24,875 bases of DNA from Symsagittifera roscoffensis (GCF_963678635.1 NW_026971372.1:1-24875), one strand, 5' to 3'. Positions 9,660-19,500 are shown, numbered from the stretch's first letter. Numbers and translations: made by a program. The notes: a model not told the origin generated them from the sequence alone.

Positions 9660-10370
9660 TTTTCGACTTCTTAACTAACTTTTATACACTGATGCTGAAA
9701 GTTTTACGTAAACTGTTTCAGCGTGGCAAATTATACCACATTACAAAGTTGTTCCAAAGTGAATCGAGGCAAACTAATTGGTCATAATAGTACTCTTTAC
9801 GACTCAAATTTTAGGTTGATTTAAATTTGATATTAACAACATCAGCCTAAAACTCAAACTTTTAACAAAATAAAGACATCACATGTACTCAGTGATGTAC
9901 ATTTAAAAAATTGGGTGATTTCTAACCACTAATTTTAAGATACCAAGCGAGTGGATAAAATATCCTCAAAGAAAATTTGCAGTTTTATATACTGATACGA
10001 AAAGTGTTTACTCAAGGCATTTTATCCCGCAACCCAAAATTGTTCCGAACTGATTAGAGGCAAGATAATTGGCCTATAAGCATAGCTTGTTTTTGTTACA
10101 GAAAATATCATAATCGAATAAGTTATAGGCCAGGCAGAATTTTTAGGGCTTTGCCTTGATACGAGCACTTTCACTTTTCTTTTATATAGACCGACTTTAA
10201 AAATACTGAGATCGTAAGAAATCAGTGATGATGCCAGTTAAAAAAGTTAATTAATTTTCTAACCACTTATCTTACGACATCAAGCGAGAGAGCAATATCT
10301 TCCCAAAATTTTTTTAGAAAAAAATGTTTGTCCAGGGCAATGCAACTCTAAATCTCAAACCAAATTGCCC
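9660..10370. repeat. Degenerate tandem array, unit about 310-340 bp
   Basis: TTATACACTGATGC...TTGTTCC...GAGGCAA...AATTGG at 9676-9790 is repeated as TTATATACTGATACG...TTGTTCCGAACTGATTAGAGGCAA at 9982-10085. TTCTAACCACTAATTTTAAG...CAAGCGAG at 9920-9957 is repeated as TTCTAACCACTTATCTTACG...CAAGCGAG at 10257-10290. The array therefore has about two to three diverged units. Confidence 0.55.
10125..10175 (+). repeat. Dispersed hairpin-core repeat, copy 4 (core end only)
   Basis: GGCAGAATTTTTAGGGCTTTGCCTTGATACGAGCA, quoted here in parts as GGCAGAA, AGGGCTTTGCCTT (10145-10157) and GATACGAGCA, matches the core end of the family. It is embedded in the 310-340-bp array. Confidence 0.55.
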
Positions 10371-10855
10371 GTATCAGGGCAAAGCCCTGAATGTTCTGAC
10401 TGCTTTTTAAGGTCTTTGGAGCAGTAATTTAAATGTAAATTAAATGTAATGAAAGAAAATGATTTTTTTTTCAATTTTTGTGAGAACCATTCCCCCACAC
10501 GCCATATTAAGAACAAAGTGATATTTCGCCCCTAAAAACAAATCAATTATGGCAAATAAGCTTCCTTCTACCAATTTCAAACAATTTCTACGACGGATTA
10601 AATCTCTGCTTGCGCGTTAACAGCGCAAAAATTATCGCGCGTTAATTGTCCCAAAATTTGCCAAAGGCGTTTTTAAACCCCAATAACTTGACAAAAATTG
10701 ATCACAGGTAGAAATTGTTTTCATATTCAAGCTCAGGACAATACTTTTTGAATGATGTAAGAAAAACTCCGTCAAAAATGGCTAGTTAAAAAGTCAAAAT
10801 TTGTCTGAAGAAAAACTTGACCACCCCGAGCAAAAATATTCAGTTACTATCGTTA
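10365..10855 (-). repeat. Dispersed hairpin-core repeat, copy 5
   Basis: Reverse orientation with a perfect six-base-pair core CAGGGCAAAGCCCTG at 10375-10389, then AATGTTCTGACTGC. The other blocks follow in mirror order: CCCCCACACGCC, AATCAATTATGGCA, the GCGCGTTAATTGTCCC block, TTTTTAAACCCC, TTGATCACAGGT, AGCTCAGGACAA, CCGTCAAAAATGGCTAGTTAAAAAG and CCACCCCGAGCAAA (the longest word quoted in two parts: CCGTCAAAAATGG, CTAGTTAAAAAG). This is one of the best-preserved copies. No coding capacity. Confidence 0.7.
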
Positions 10856-11020
10856 TGGAAGACGGAACAAAAATGGAGTTTTAGAACTCATCTTTGTGAG
10901 CTAATGTGCAATGTTTTTTAAGGATAAATTGACGTCTACGTGACCACGAGTGAAAGTGATTTTTTTCCATAGTAAACCCATAACTCTATTATCTGTTCAC
11001 TATTAGGCTTAAGTCATAAT

Positions 11021-11103
11021 ACTCCCGCACTGGAGTTTCATGGATAAAAATTGATTATGATGAAAAAATGTTGCAATTTGAAACCATGAAATCGAATCTT
11101 TTG
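11021..11103. repeat. 83-bp repeat, second copy
   Basis: Matches 9321-9403 over 83 bases with two mismatches (T/G and C/G near its end), in the same orientation and 1.7 kb away. It lacks the 26-bp flanking duplications seen at the first copy. Confidence 0.85.
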
Positions 11104-11257
11104 CCATTATAGTTAACATTTTTTTTTAAGAACGAAATCAGTTAAAATCAAATTATAATGAATAATAATCCATTTAAAACTTAATATACTTGATTATAAT
11201 GGCTCATAACTTCTATACTCACGGTCTACTGGAACTCGAAACTTTTTATAAAAAGGC

Positions 11258-11600
11258 GTGTTTAACCCTGCCCCCTCCTCTATTCCATTTATCCGTTCAC
11301 GTGTCGACCCCATTCCCCTATGCAATTACTTTAAATTCACCCCAACCCCCTTCCGCGTTTACACACCCAATCAGAAAAGCACTACCGCCCGCTCACCGTT
11401 AATGTGGAAAGGGGGGGGGGGGGAGACGTGGTGTAAGCGCGGAAGGTCTGTACACGGTGGAAGTAAACGAGGAGTTATTAGCGGGGTGTGGATGGTTGGG
11501 TAAACGGAGTTGGGGTGTAACTGAGGGGGGTGGAAGGTGTAATTGTGTGTGTGTGTGATTGGGGGGTGGGTGGTAAGAGAGGGTTTAAGTTTCAGTGATT
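11258..11600. repeat. C-rich to G-rich strand-switch block with a 13-G run
   Basis: The plus strand is C-rich and G-poor from 11258 to about 11400, then switches to G-rich and C-poor to about 11585. A run of 13 G lies at 11411-11423. The halves are partly inverted copies: TTCCGCGTTTACAC (11351) faces GTGTAAGCGCGGAA (11431-11444), and CACCCCAAC (11338) faces GTTGGGGTG (about 11509-11517). A (GT) run lies near 11545-11557. Open frames here are by-products of composition, not genes. Confidence 0.65.
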
Positions 11601-13240
11601 TCTTCTTCAACTGTACATACTTAAAACAATTACTTGCTTTTTTATAAAATTAGCATTTGACTCAAAGTATTTTTAATGTCTAAATTATTTAACCAGCCGT
11701 CTCCGTTGGATTCAAGACTGTAGCCGTCTCCGTTAGATTCTTTGTGGTCTGGTAAAGGGTTTGTCTGCTAACAAAAACCAAACCCCAATTGGACAGACAT
11801 TCCAATAGAATTCGATACGAAATTCAACACTTTATATATGAAACTCCATTGGATTATTTGTTACTTTTGTTTTGAGCCAAAGGGCGTAAATTATTTTGTC
11901 TACAGACGTAGTTTCAGAGACGTTATGAAAACAAGTTTATTTAATTAGAAAAAATTTTAGTTTCATAAAAACCATAGTAGGAGGGAAGGTACCTGACTAC
12001 CTTCGTCAAATTAGGGATTTCTTAGGGTCAGAGTTTTTTATTCTTCCAGCGCCCTACAAACAAGTAAAAAATCAAATTTGTGGTTTTTTACTTTGACCCA
12101 AAATTGGTTGTAACTTGTCAGTTTTTGTAATTGTTCTAGAGATGCATCCACTCCAATATGGGATGCATATTTCACGAGTCTTATTTTCTTGGAAAAGTCA
12201 GTATTTCAACTTTTTTCTTTCTACTTTGCAGAATGACAGGAATTCCAATAGTATGCTCACTTTTTGTCAAAAACTGTAATGGATCGAAAAAGAGTTAAAA
12301 TTTGGTGCGAAAATTCGTTGTATTGGTTAGTTGACTCAAAGTCTGAAAGTAACTAAATGACCCAAAGTCTGAAAGTCTAAAACTTAACATTTTGAATTAC
12401 ATCTAAGTAGCCTCTTTTTAAATGCCCGATATGACCAAAAATGCATGTCACACAGTTTCGCAGTTCCATGCGTACACAAAACTGTAAGAAATCGCTACGA
12501 TAAGCATTTTATCATATATGTTAACACTTTTTTGATATATCAAAGAAAATAGTTTATTTTGCTTTCTGCTGAATTTTCTAGTGTTTTCTGCGAAAAAACA
12601 TTTATCAAAGATTTGTTCACTTAAAAATAACTTCATATGTTGAGGGGAAGAAATCTCACAGATACTTGGCCTTTGAGTAAAAATTGTTTGAGATAATTTT
12701 TCATGTTTAATTCAGAGCTTTGAATAAAAGCACTAAACTTTTGTTTAAGGCTAGAAAACTTTTAGTCGAAATTTTGCTGGACAAAAATCTTTCCAAATTT
12801 TTTTCGTACAAATCAAAGAATTTTTAAAAAAATACTTTCTAGTTTAAATTTGCACAAAATTCTTTGTCCATTTTGTTTCTTTTGTATAAATTTTTCAGCC
12901 TGGACGACGTAATAGACAAAATAAAACAATTTTCGCGTTCAATTTCTATTTGAAAATGCTTTTTGAGCGTAAAAAATATATTGGGACTTATAATTCAGAA
13001 AAAAATTTCACTGGTATTTGAAACCTTGACTCCAATGTAAAAACTGTTTATTGTACAACTATTATCTAAGGAAACAGTATGATCAACACTTTTCCAAACC
13101 TTCCGTGTAGAAATTTTATGACAAGCATTTTTCTTGAACGGAATTATTTGATACGCATTTTTTGTTTAAGGAGGTCAAACAGTGGAAACGGCATTTGATA
13201 GACGTGTTGCTTTGTGAAAACTTTCAAAATAGACCCGCAC
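11601..13240. other. AT-rich, no gene recognised; two small hairpins
   Basis: GAAGGTA (11985-11991) and TACCTTC (11998-12004) form a seven-base-pair hairpin. ATGCATCC (12142-12149) faces GGATGCAT (12161-12168). GCCGTCTCCGTT recurs near 11697 and 11722. Nothing else was supported. Confidence 0.45.
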
Positions 13241-13261
13241 TCAGTAAAAAGAGTAAACAAA

Positions 13262-13480
13262 AGATTATAATGGATTTTTATTGTCAGTTTCCATAAATTT
13301 CAAAAACGAGAGATTATAATTGATAAAAAATGGATTATAAGGTTACTATTTTTTGAAACAAAAAAAACATCATAATCGATTATTTTTTGAAAAAATTATT
13401 TCTGAAATTTTATTCAATTTTAATCCATTTTAATTGTTTATAATCAATTTTTATTCAAAAAACGTCATTGCTTTCAAAAA
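13262..13480. repeat. AT-rich block of GATTATAAT / ATAATCAAT words in both orientations
   Basis: GATTATAATGGATTTTTAT, GATTATAATTGATAAAA and GGATTATAAGG on the left face AATCCATTTTAATTG and TTATAATCAATTTTTATT on the right, forming a loose inverted repeat. A doublet AAAAACGTCAT follows at about 13459-13488. Confidence 0.5.
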
Positions 13481-13856
13481 AACGTCATGTGCTTTTAAGT
13501 TTGCTTCTTTTCTTACTGTTTACTGTTTAGTGTTATGTTAAGATGTTAAGTCTAACAACAACATGAGTCACCCCAATTGAGTGGTTGAGATAGCAAAATT
13601 CAACAGGAAATTTTTTCAACTGTAATTAAATGAACTCGCTAAACCAATACACTTCCTCTGAGGGAAACTTTTTTAGCTAATTACAACAAGTATCCAGTAG
13701 GTGATGGTACAAAAATTTGTACTCCAACGGAAAGTATTTTAGTTAGAGAATTATACTCATTTAACATAAGAAATCTAGAAAAAAAATGCTTCTCTGTTTT
13801 TAAAGCCTTTACTTTGATGAGCGAGGATTATGGCGAACTTAGAATTTTGTATGTAC
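13481..13856. other. Spacer, nothing recognised
   Basis: AT-rich sequence without a supported frame or repeat. The GC-rich minisatellite begins abruptly at about 13857. Confidence 0.4.
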
Positions 13857-14345
13857 CCGGGTCGACGTCGGCGACCTGAACCAGGCATTTTGCGACAATT
13901 ACGACCCAAAATGGGTGTGTTGCCACCATTGCGACTCCAATTGGGTATGTTATAGTTTTGCGCGACCCTTTTTGCGACTCTCTGCGACCAAGATGGGACT
14001 TTAAACGACCCATTTGCGACTTTGAGGAACCAATATTGAGCCTTTGCGCGATCCATGTTGCGACTTTGCGCGACCCATGTTGTGACTTTGCGCTACCCAT
14101 GCTGCGACTTTGCACGACCCATGTTGCGACTTAGCGCGACCCATGTTGCGACTTTGCGCGACCCATGTTGTGACTTTGCGCGACCCATTTTTAGCCATGT
14201 TGCGGCTTTGCGCGACCCATGTTGCGGCTTTGCGCGACCCATGTTGCGTTTTTGTGCGACTCAAGCCTCCAAGTATAGAATTTCGGTTGCAGAAAGTCCA
14301 TTTCGGCGACCCAATTCGGTCGCAATATGAGTCGCAGACCTCGTC
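13857..14345. repeat. GC-rich minisatellite with a regular 22-bp core
   Basis: From 14043 to 14250 there are nine units close to TTTGCGCGACCCATGTTGCGAC. Eight are exactly 22 bp (14043, 14065, 14087, 14109, 14131, 14153, 14207, 14229) and one (14175-14206) has a 10-bp insertion. Both flanks (13857-14042 and 14251-14345) contain more diverged GCGACCC/GCGAC units. Because 22 is not a multiple of three, the long open frames on both strands come from the lack of stop codons in the unit, not from a protein. The left edge carries CCCGGGTCGA, also found beside the fold-back at 23865. Confidence 0.9.
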
Positions 14346-14660
14346 CCGGATGACCTTCTAAGCTTCCAATGGAGATATGACCTCATTCACTCCTTGATAA
14401 GCGAAGAGTGTATTCTTCAGGATCGAGTGTGCCTCTGAGAAAATAACTTAACCCTTTCATCGTGTTCAACAATACTCTCTTGTTTAAAACTACGTTTCGT
14501 AAAAGTTTTGGCAACAGATTAGAAGGTATATTTCTGGATATGCCCAAAGAATTTTTGATCTCAATTTTGTTGGTTGTCGTCCGCTATGTCAATAATTTCA
14601 CGTCTTCAGGAATTCACTTTAGAAGTGTCCGCCAGATCAGTTTGCTCGTCGATATAACAT
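14346..14660. other. Moderately GC-rich stretch open on both strands, unassigned
   Basis: A 67-codon plus frame at 14462-14665 and a minus frame containing NSLGISRNIPSNLLPKLL followed by RNVVLNKRVLLN overlap here. Composition is less AT-rich than the flanks, which hints at former coding sequence. No family was recognised and neither frame has a splice partner. Confidence 0.25.
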
Positions 14661-15171
14661 TTTGAGGGAGACGTTCCTAAATTTGCAAGGAAGACGTTAT
14701 GAAGCGTGTGCAGGAATGATAAGTATTGGACAGTCTGTTAACATATTCCCAGTTTGGCTTGTGAGGTTTTTCTCAATTAGCTAAATATTCGGATTCAATT
14801 GAGAATTAAGATGTGAGCGTGACATTTTTTGTTTGGACGACTAAAGGTCTGAGATTTACCTCTCTAGTTTGGCATCATTTCATATCACGTTTTCGTTTCT
14901 TCTTTTTTCATTTCTAAAAATGAAAAAAGAAGAAACGAAAACTTGATATGAAATGATGTCAAACTAGAGAGGTAAATCTCAGACCTTTAGTCGTCCAAAC
15001 AAAAAATGCCACGCTCACAGCTTAATTCTCAATTGAATCCAAATATTTAGCTAATTGAGATAAAATCTCACAAGCCAAACTGGGAATATGTTAACAGACT
15101 GTCCAATACTTATCATTCCTGCACACGCTTCATAACGTCTTCCTTGCAAACTTAGGAACGTCTCCCCCAAA
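14661..15171. mobile_element. Snap-back (fold-back) MITE-like element, near-perfect palindrome
   Basis: The left arm 14661-14915 and right arm 14916-15171 are reverse complements with about ten differences, roughly 96% identity, and essentially no loop. The ends read GGGAGACGTTCCTAA going in and TTAGGAACGTCTCCC coming out. The centre is TTTCTTC...GAAGAAA. No coding frame is present, so it is a non-autonomous inverted-repeat element. The high arm identity suggests a young insertion or gene conversion between arms. No clear target-site duplication was identified. The word AAATTTAGGAAC is repeated just outside the right end. It lies directly upstream of a LINE fragment. Confidence 0.85.
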
Positions 15172-15209
15172 TTTAGGAACTTCTTTTTTCATTTCTTCTT
15201 TTATCATTT

Positions 15210-15607
15210 CTTTTTTTATTTCACGCTTATGTGAAACCCATTTTACAGTACGGGGTTTCGGCTTATGCGTCAACAGACAAAACGAAATTAGAAACAATTG
15301 AACTTAAAATTAAACGGCTTCTAAAATCTATTTTTTTAAGAGAAAAAACGAAAGCATCGAAGAACTGAGACAAAAACTTAAAATATACTTCGTAACGGAA
15401 TTACATATCTATGAATTATTAAAGTTACTATGTAAGGTTTTGAGAAAAGAGTGCATATCGGCCATTGTCCAGGAAGCTGTAACTGAGAAAAATTTGAATA
15501 CAATTTTGAATCAGAGAGTTTTAGCTATGCAGATACCTGTGCAATCAAAGGGTAATCAAAAACCTTCTGTAACGTTAGAATTAGAAAACTTTTCAACTTT
15601 GTTCTAA
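15210..15607 (+). pseudogene. Decayed LINE reverse transcriptase, C-terminal region
   Basis: In one frame the sequence reads HAYVKPILQYGVSAYA and then TDKTKLETIELKIKRLL up to KSIFLREKTKAS, the conserved block that follows the polymerase domain in Jockey/CR1-type LINEs. Near 15340-15355 the frame shifts, and the next frame continues IEELRQKLKIYFVTELHIY (split ELHIYELLKLLCKVLRKEC), ending at TAA 15605-15607 after ENFSTLF. Only this last part of the ORF2-type protein is present. The palm, endonuclease and start are missing, as expected for a 5'-truncated copy, and the frameshift kills it. The snap-back element ends 40 bp upstream, so that insertion may have split the copy. It is the same strand and family type as the pieces at 3660 and 22974, but not continuous with them. 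Confidence 0.75.
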
Positions 15608-17439
15608 AATACTACACTGATTTTGAAACTAAGATTCAGAGCTGCACACAATATCAATTACAAATCTTCAACCATGAGTTTTTGGAAAATTTTATTCCAG
15701 GAAATTATCAACTGTTTAAACTCATTTTGAGTAGAATTAGTATTTTAAAAAAAAAGATTTGCTGTCAAGGGTAGGTATACTGCTGAAATTTTCCTATTTT
15801 TCGCTTCAAATTTTTTTTCCTCTTTAAATCATTAAGTTTTTTTTCTATTTCTTGATTAACTATCGATATTTAAAAATCATAGCAGGATCAGAGGCCCCTG
15901 AAAAGGGGCTGCATAGTTCCACGGCGTTCTCGCAATGAGATTTCGTTTGGTTGTAAATGTAGTAACTTTTACAATGAATGGAATCTAATTTGCAAAAAAT
16001 TTATTATGATTTATATTATCTCTCGAACCAATTTTGTGGCTTTCATTTGATCTGTGTTTCCATTTTTTTGGGTAATCCTCTTTCACAGGGGCATAATTTT
16101 TACAGATTTTAGCCCTTCATTTCCGCAAAATTGAGTTCCTTTGACCTTAAAAACGTCAAAGTCTATAAATGAATTTGCAGTTTTAGTATGAAACCGATGT
16201 CTCAAAAGGACGAAGCGAAGCTTCAAGTCAGTGGCTATACAACAAAAGCATAGAAAAAAACATAAGCAGTTGAAAAAAAATTTAAAAAAAAAAACAAAAA
16301 ACTATGTATTTCTCAATAAAAATTCATTTAAAGAAAACATACCATGAAAAATATTAAGGAACACAACAACACTTATGAAGAAGTGGAAACAAAGCCGGCA
16401 ATCTTTTAGCAGCCATCAGTTGAGCCGAAAAAAATTTGATTTTTGCTGAAAAAAATTGAGTCACCCTGAAAATACTATGAACAATACTACCAAGTAAATA
16501 AATAAAATTGCTTGCAGCAAAAGAAAAACCCGTGATGGGACTGGTAAGCCAATAAAATTTGAGCAGACAAATGAAGTCAGCAATTCAATTTTCACCCAAA
16601 AGAAATCAATTTTATTTATTTTAAAAAACAAGGTTTGGGCGGGACTCAATCCTCAGACCTTGCCCTTAGGCTAACAAGGAATGAGCCTGGAAATTGACAA
16701 GGTTCAATAAAGCAAGTAAGAAATGGTAAGAAAAATTGCGTACGGTAAAAGTTCCCGATTACAAGACACTTGCCCTCGCAAGTGTATTAATTTCGAGCCC
16801 ATGAAATTTTTTGAATGCTTCAGTTTTTCAAAAACATATTTACCAATTACTTGAATTTTTAATAAACAGAACTCATTAGCATTTATTTTATTTCTTTTCG
16901 CTTTTTATCTGAGTATAAAGTGTTAATTACCAAACAACTAGATTCCCGAACTAACCTCTAAGCACTTTTTGCAAATATTGACCGGTTTCTCTAATAAGAC
17001 AATTTTTAAATTAGATAGAAGTAAATTGATCTCAGACTAACCTCGCATTTCCTGTATTTCTATAGATCTATTGAGACAAGGAAATAAGAGTATGGTTAAA
17101 AGCAATATTGGAGATGGTAATTGCTTAAACATATCCGGCCGAAAAAAGATAGTGTGGCAAAGAGAAGTGTAGCCTATCCCAGACTACTGTGAAATAGCAA
17201 ATGGAACTATTTCAGTACCGAATTAACCAACCGCTTTTTAAACCTAACAGATTTTTGCCTATTTGACATTCAAGTTGCTTTTTTTTCAAAAATATTTAAA
17301 GTCTAAATTCAGATGACTTTTGTAGTTCTAAAACTTCCATTGGGTGTAATTTAAAATCTTCCAAGTAATAGTCTATAGGACAAAAATCTTCCTAATGTGA
17401 ATCCATAGCGTCCTGGGTTTTCTGAAATCACAAATCCCT
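15608..17439. other. AT-rich, weak tRNA-like scraps only
   Basis: A minus-strand frame at 16461-16649 ends in a hydrophobic stretch (VFLLLQAILFIYLVVLFIVF) but has no supported start or splice partner. At 16755-16800 ACTTGCCCTCGCAAGT followed by ATTTCGAGCCC resembles an anticodon arm plus T arm, but no complete tRNA fits. The rest is unassigned. Confidence 0.35.
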
Positions 17440-17735
17440 AAAATATCCTTCGGGAATGTATAAAGTGCAGCGGACGGTTTCTCCTCAAACTATACGAAAC
17501 TTCTTTCGCGAACGTGCTTTCTTTCAGATCATTTACAAAAAAAACACATTTTGTACGCGAAAACGATGATATATCACCGTTCAACTAAGGTATTAAACAT
17601 TGTTAAACGTATCGACATAGAGACGACAGCCCGTAAATCAGAGAAGGACTATATGGTCGGTAGATCGAGATCTGATTGGTACAAAAGAGAAACATTTTCC
17701 CTTCAGTTTTGTGTCAGGGAAGAATTGTTTTGAAA
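17440..17735 (+). other. Short open frames, possible transposase helix-turn-helix scrap
   Basis: One plus frame reads RTVSPQTIRNFFRERAFF, which resembles the second helix-turn-helix of Tc1-type transposases (VSxxTIRRxLxExG pattern), then meets TGA near 17567. A second frame to 17733 contains IETTARKSEKDYMVGRSRSD with no recognised family. Neither has an initiator context, splice site or further domain that would make it a gene. Confidence 0.2.
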
Positions 17736-18044
17736 CAAGACTCACTTTTGATTGAAAATGACACACAAACTATTTGTCCATTTAATCGCAAAATTTAATC
17801 GAAAAAAAAATATTTTTGTGCATGATTGGATTAATCAAAAAAATGTATTGTTCGCAGATTTTCTATTTTCTCTAGTCTGATTACATTATAAATTCTTAGC
17901 GTTTGTTCCTTGTACTCCAAATCATTGTCTTTTTTGTGTGACAGGAGTGCTCGAGCTTCGAGCCATGTCTTTCTCAAGATAACTTTTTTGTTCGAATGAA
18001 TAAGTTAAAAAAAAAATTCACCCTTCTTGTTCTGGCAGGGTCGA
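17736..18044. other. AT-rich spacer, nothing recognised
   Basis: No frame, RNA gene or repeat with a partner in the window was seen. Confidence 0.4.
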
Positions 18045-18925
18045 ACAATTCTAAGGGGAAATGTCTTCCCCAATTTTTTTTTACGATCCTGATTATCACA
18101 AAGCAAAACTAAAAATCTCGAAATTGTCAAAATTTCTAAGCTTTGTTGGATAACTGATTCAAGTTTCAGGGGTTACCCAAGCCTTTCGAAAATTGTGACG
18201 ATATCTTATCAATCAATTAAACTAATTCTTCTAACCCTCTATAGGGCAGCAGAGGAAAATATGGTTTCAAAAAATTCTTTTTGGGGTGTTTTTGGAAATC
18301 TTTGAACAACAAGCTTATTTGTTTGTTTTCTATCTAATCAGATAGAAAACAAACAGAATTTTTGTTCAAAATTTTCCATAAAACAACCAGAGAAGCAATT
18401 CTGGCACGTTTTTAACTTGTTGCTTTTGAAGGGTTGAAAAAAACAATTACTTGCATGAAAAATTACAAGACTGCTCGTACCAGGGCGAGGCCCTGAATGA
18501 TTCGACTGCTTTTAAGGTCTATGAAACAGGCTTCGAAATTTTTTAAAGAGTTTTTTTCAAAACATCACTTCGCACGCCAAATAAAATACACAGTGATAGA
18601 TTTAGTTCCTGGTAACATATAAATTATGACAAATAGCTATTGCTTCAACAAATATAGAACAATTTCTAAGGCGGGTTAAATCTCCGCTTATGCGTTAATA
18701 GAACGAAATATATCGCGCGTTAATTGTCCCAAACTTTCCAAACAACTGATAAATTTTACACCCCTAAAATTTCATAAAAAACAAGAACAGGTGAAATTTT
18801 GTTTTAGATTTGAGTCTAAGACATCAAAACCTCTTGGACGATGGAGAAAAATGGCTAGTTAAAATTCGAAATAGGTTTCGATTAAAAATCAACGCGAACA
18901 AAAATATTTCGTCATTTCTTTTGGA
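18045..18925 (-). repeat. Dispersed hairpin-core repeat, copy 6 (carries an insertion)
   Basis: Reverse orientation. CTAAGGGGAAATGT, TTGTTGGATAACTGA and CTTATCAATCAATTAAA at 18050-18225 match the far end of copy 2. The core CAGGGCGAGGCCCTG (18481-18495) has a perfect six-base-pair stem. CGGGTTAAATC, TCGCGCGTTAATTGTCCC and GAAAAATGGCTAGTTAAAA follow. Between the far-end block and the core this copy has about 220 bases that copy 2 lacks, containing a strong hairpin. Confidence 0.65.
18285..18388. repeat. Hairpin with 16-bp perfect stem inside copy 6
   Basis: TGTTTGTTTTCTATCT (18320-18335) and its exact reverse complement (18340-18355) are separated by AATC. Weaker pairing extends outward to about 18287 and 18385 (TTTGAACAA facing TTGTTCAAA). 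It looks like a small fold-back insertion nested in the larger repeat. Confidence 0.75.
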
Positions 18926-19014
18926 AATTGAAACAAAAACATTCGAATACTAAGCAAAACGTAGATTTCCAATTTCTAAAGCCATTTTCAATAGTTTCCA
19001 ACGTTCGATGAAAA

Positions 19015-19500
19015 AAAAACGGAGTATTTTGCTCGTTGTGATTTTTTTCCAGACCAATGTCAGCTTTTTAACCAGCAAGTTCTGACGGAAGTTGTTTAGA
19101 AGACCCAAAAAACATTCTTGTCTTGAGCTCTGAGCTAGAAATGATAATTCAACTGTGATTATTTTTCATGAAGTTATGGTGGTTCAAAAATTGCCAATTA
19201 AGCCAACTTGGATCAAAACAAGCGTAGTATTTTTTGGGCTAATACCGCTATATAATCAGTCTTATTAATCTTTTCAAAATCAATTGAGACTTGCTATTTA
19301 GACTAATTATTTTTTTTTTTTGCGAAAGAGATTTTATTGCATTTTACACATTGTGCGGTGGATATTCTAAAAAAATGAAATTGCTTGCTCAAATCAATTT
19401 GTAACACTTTATGAGTTTTTGTTGAGCTGAAATTTTTCCATAGAAGTTGAAAAGCTGTCAGAATATTGAAAGCTTTGCCTTGATACGAGCAGTCTCGACT
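19015..19500 (+). repeat. Dispersed hairpin-core repeat, copy 7
   Basis: Forward orientation: GGAGTATTTTGCTCG, CTTTTTAACCAGCAAG, CTTGAGCTC, CAACTGTGATTA, GAAGTTATGGTGG and a decayed ATTAACGCG block. The core end follows, as AAGCTGTCAGAA, AAGCTTTGCCTTGATACGAG (in part) and CAGTCTCG near 19455-19497. With copy 6 it forms a tail-to-tail inverted pair about 1 kb long. Confidence 0.6.

Noticed and set aside
7884-10389. Hammerhead ribozyme at the core hairpin
   Set aside because: CTGATACGAG near the core lacks the CUGAUGA and GAAA core elements of a hammerhead.
11190-11610. Pro/Thr-rich frames on both strands
   Set aside because: Composition artefact of the C-rich to G-rich switch.
13775-14361. 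Overlapping open frames of 80-95 codons on both strands
   Set aside because: They are all produced by the stop-free 22-bp minisatellite unit; the period is not a multiple of three and no frame has a start context or domain.
16461-16649. Minus frame ending in a hydrophobic segment
   Set aside because: AT-rich DNA readily gives Phe/Leu/Ile runs; no acceptor, no donor with a partner exon and no family match.
16625-16800. Two tRNA-like pieces (a B-box-like GGATTGAGTCC on the minus strand and an ACTTGCCCTCGCAAGT hairpin plus ATTTCGAGCCC on the plus strand)
   Set aside because: Neither gives a full cloverleaf with correct box spacing or acceptor stem.
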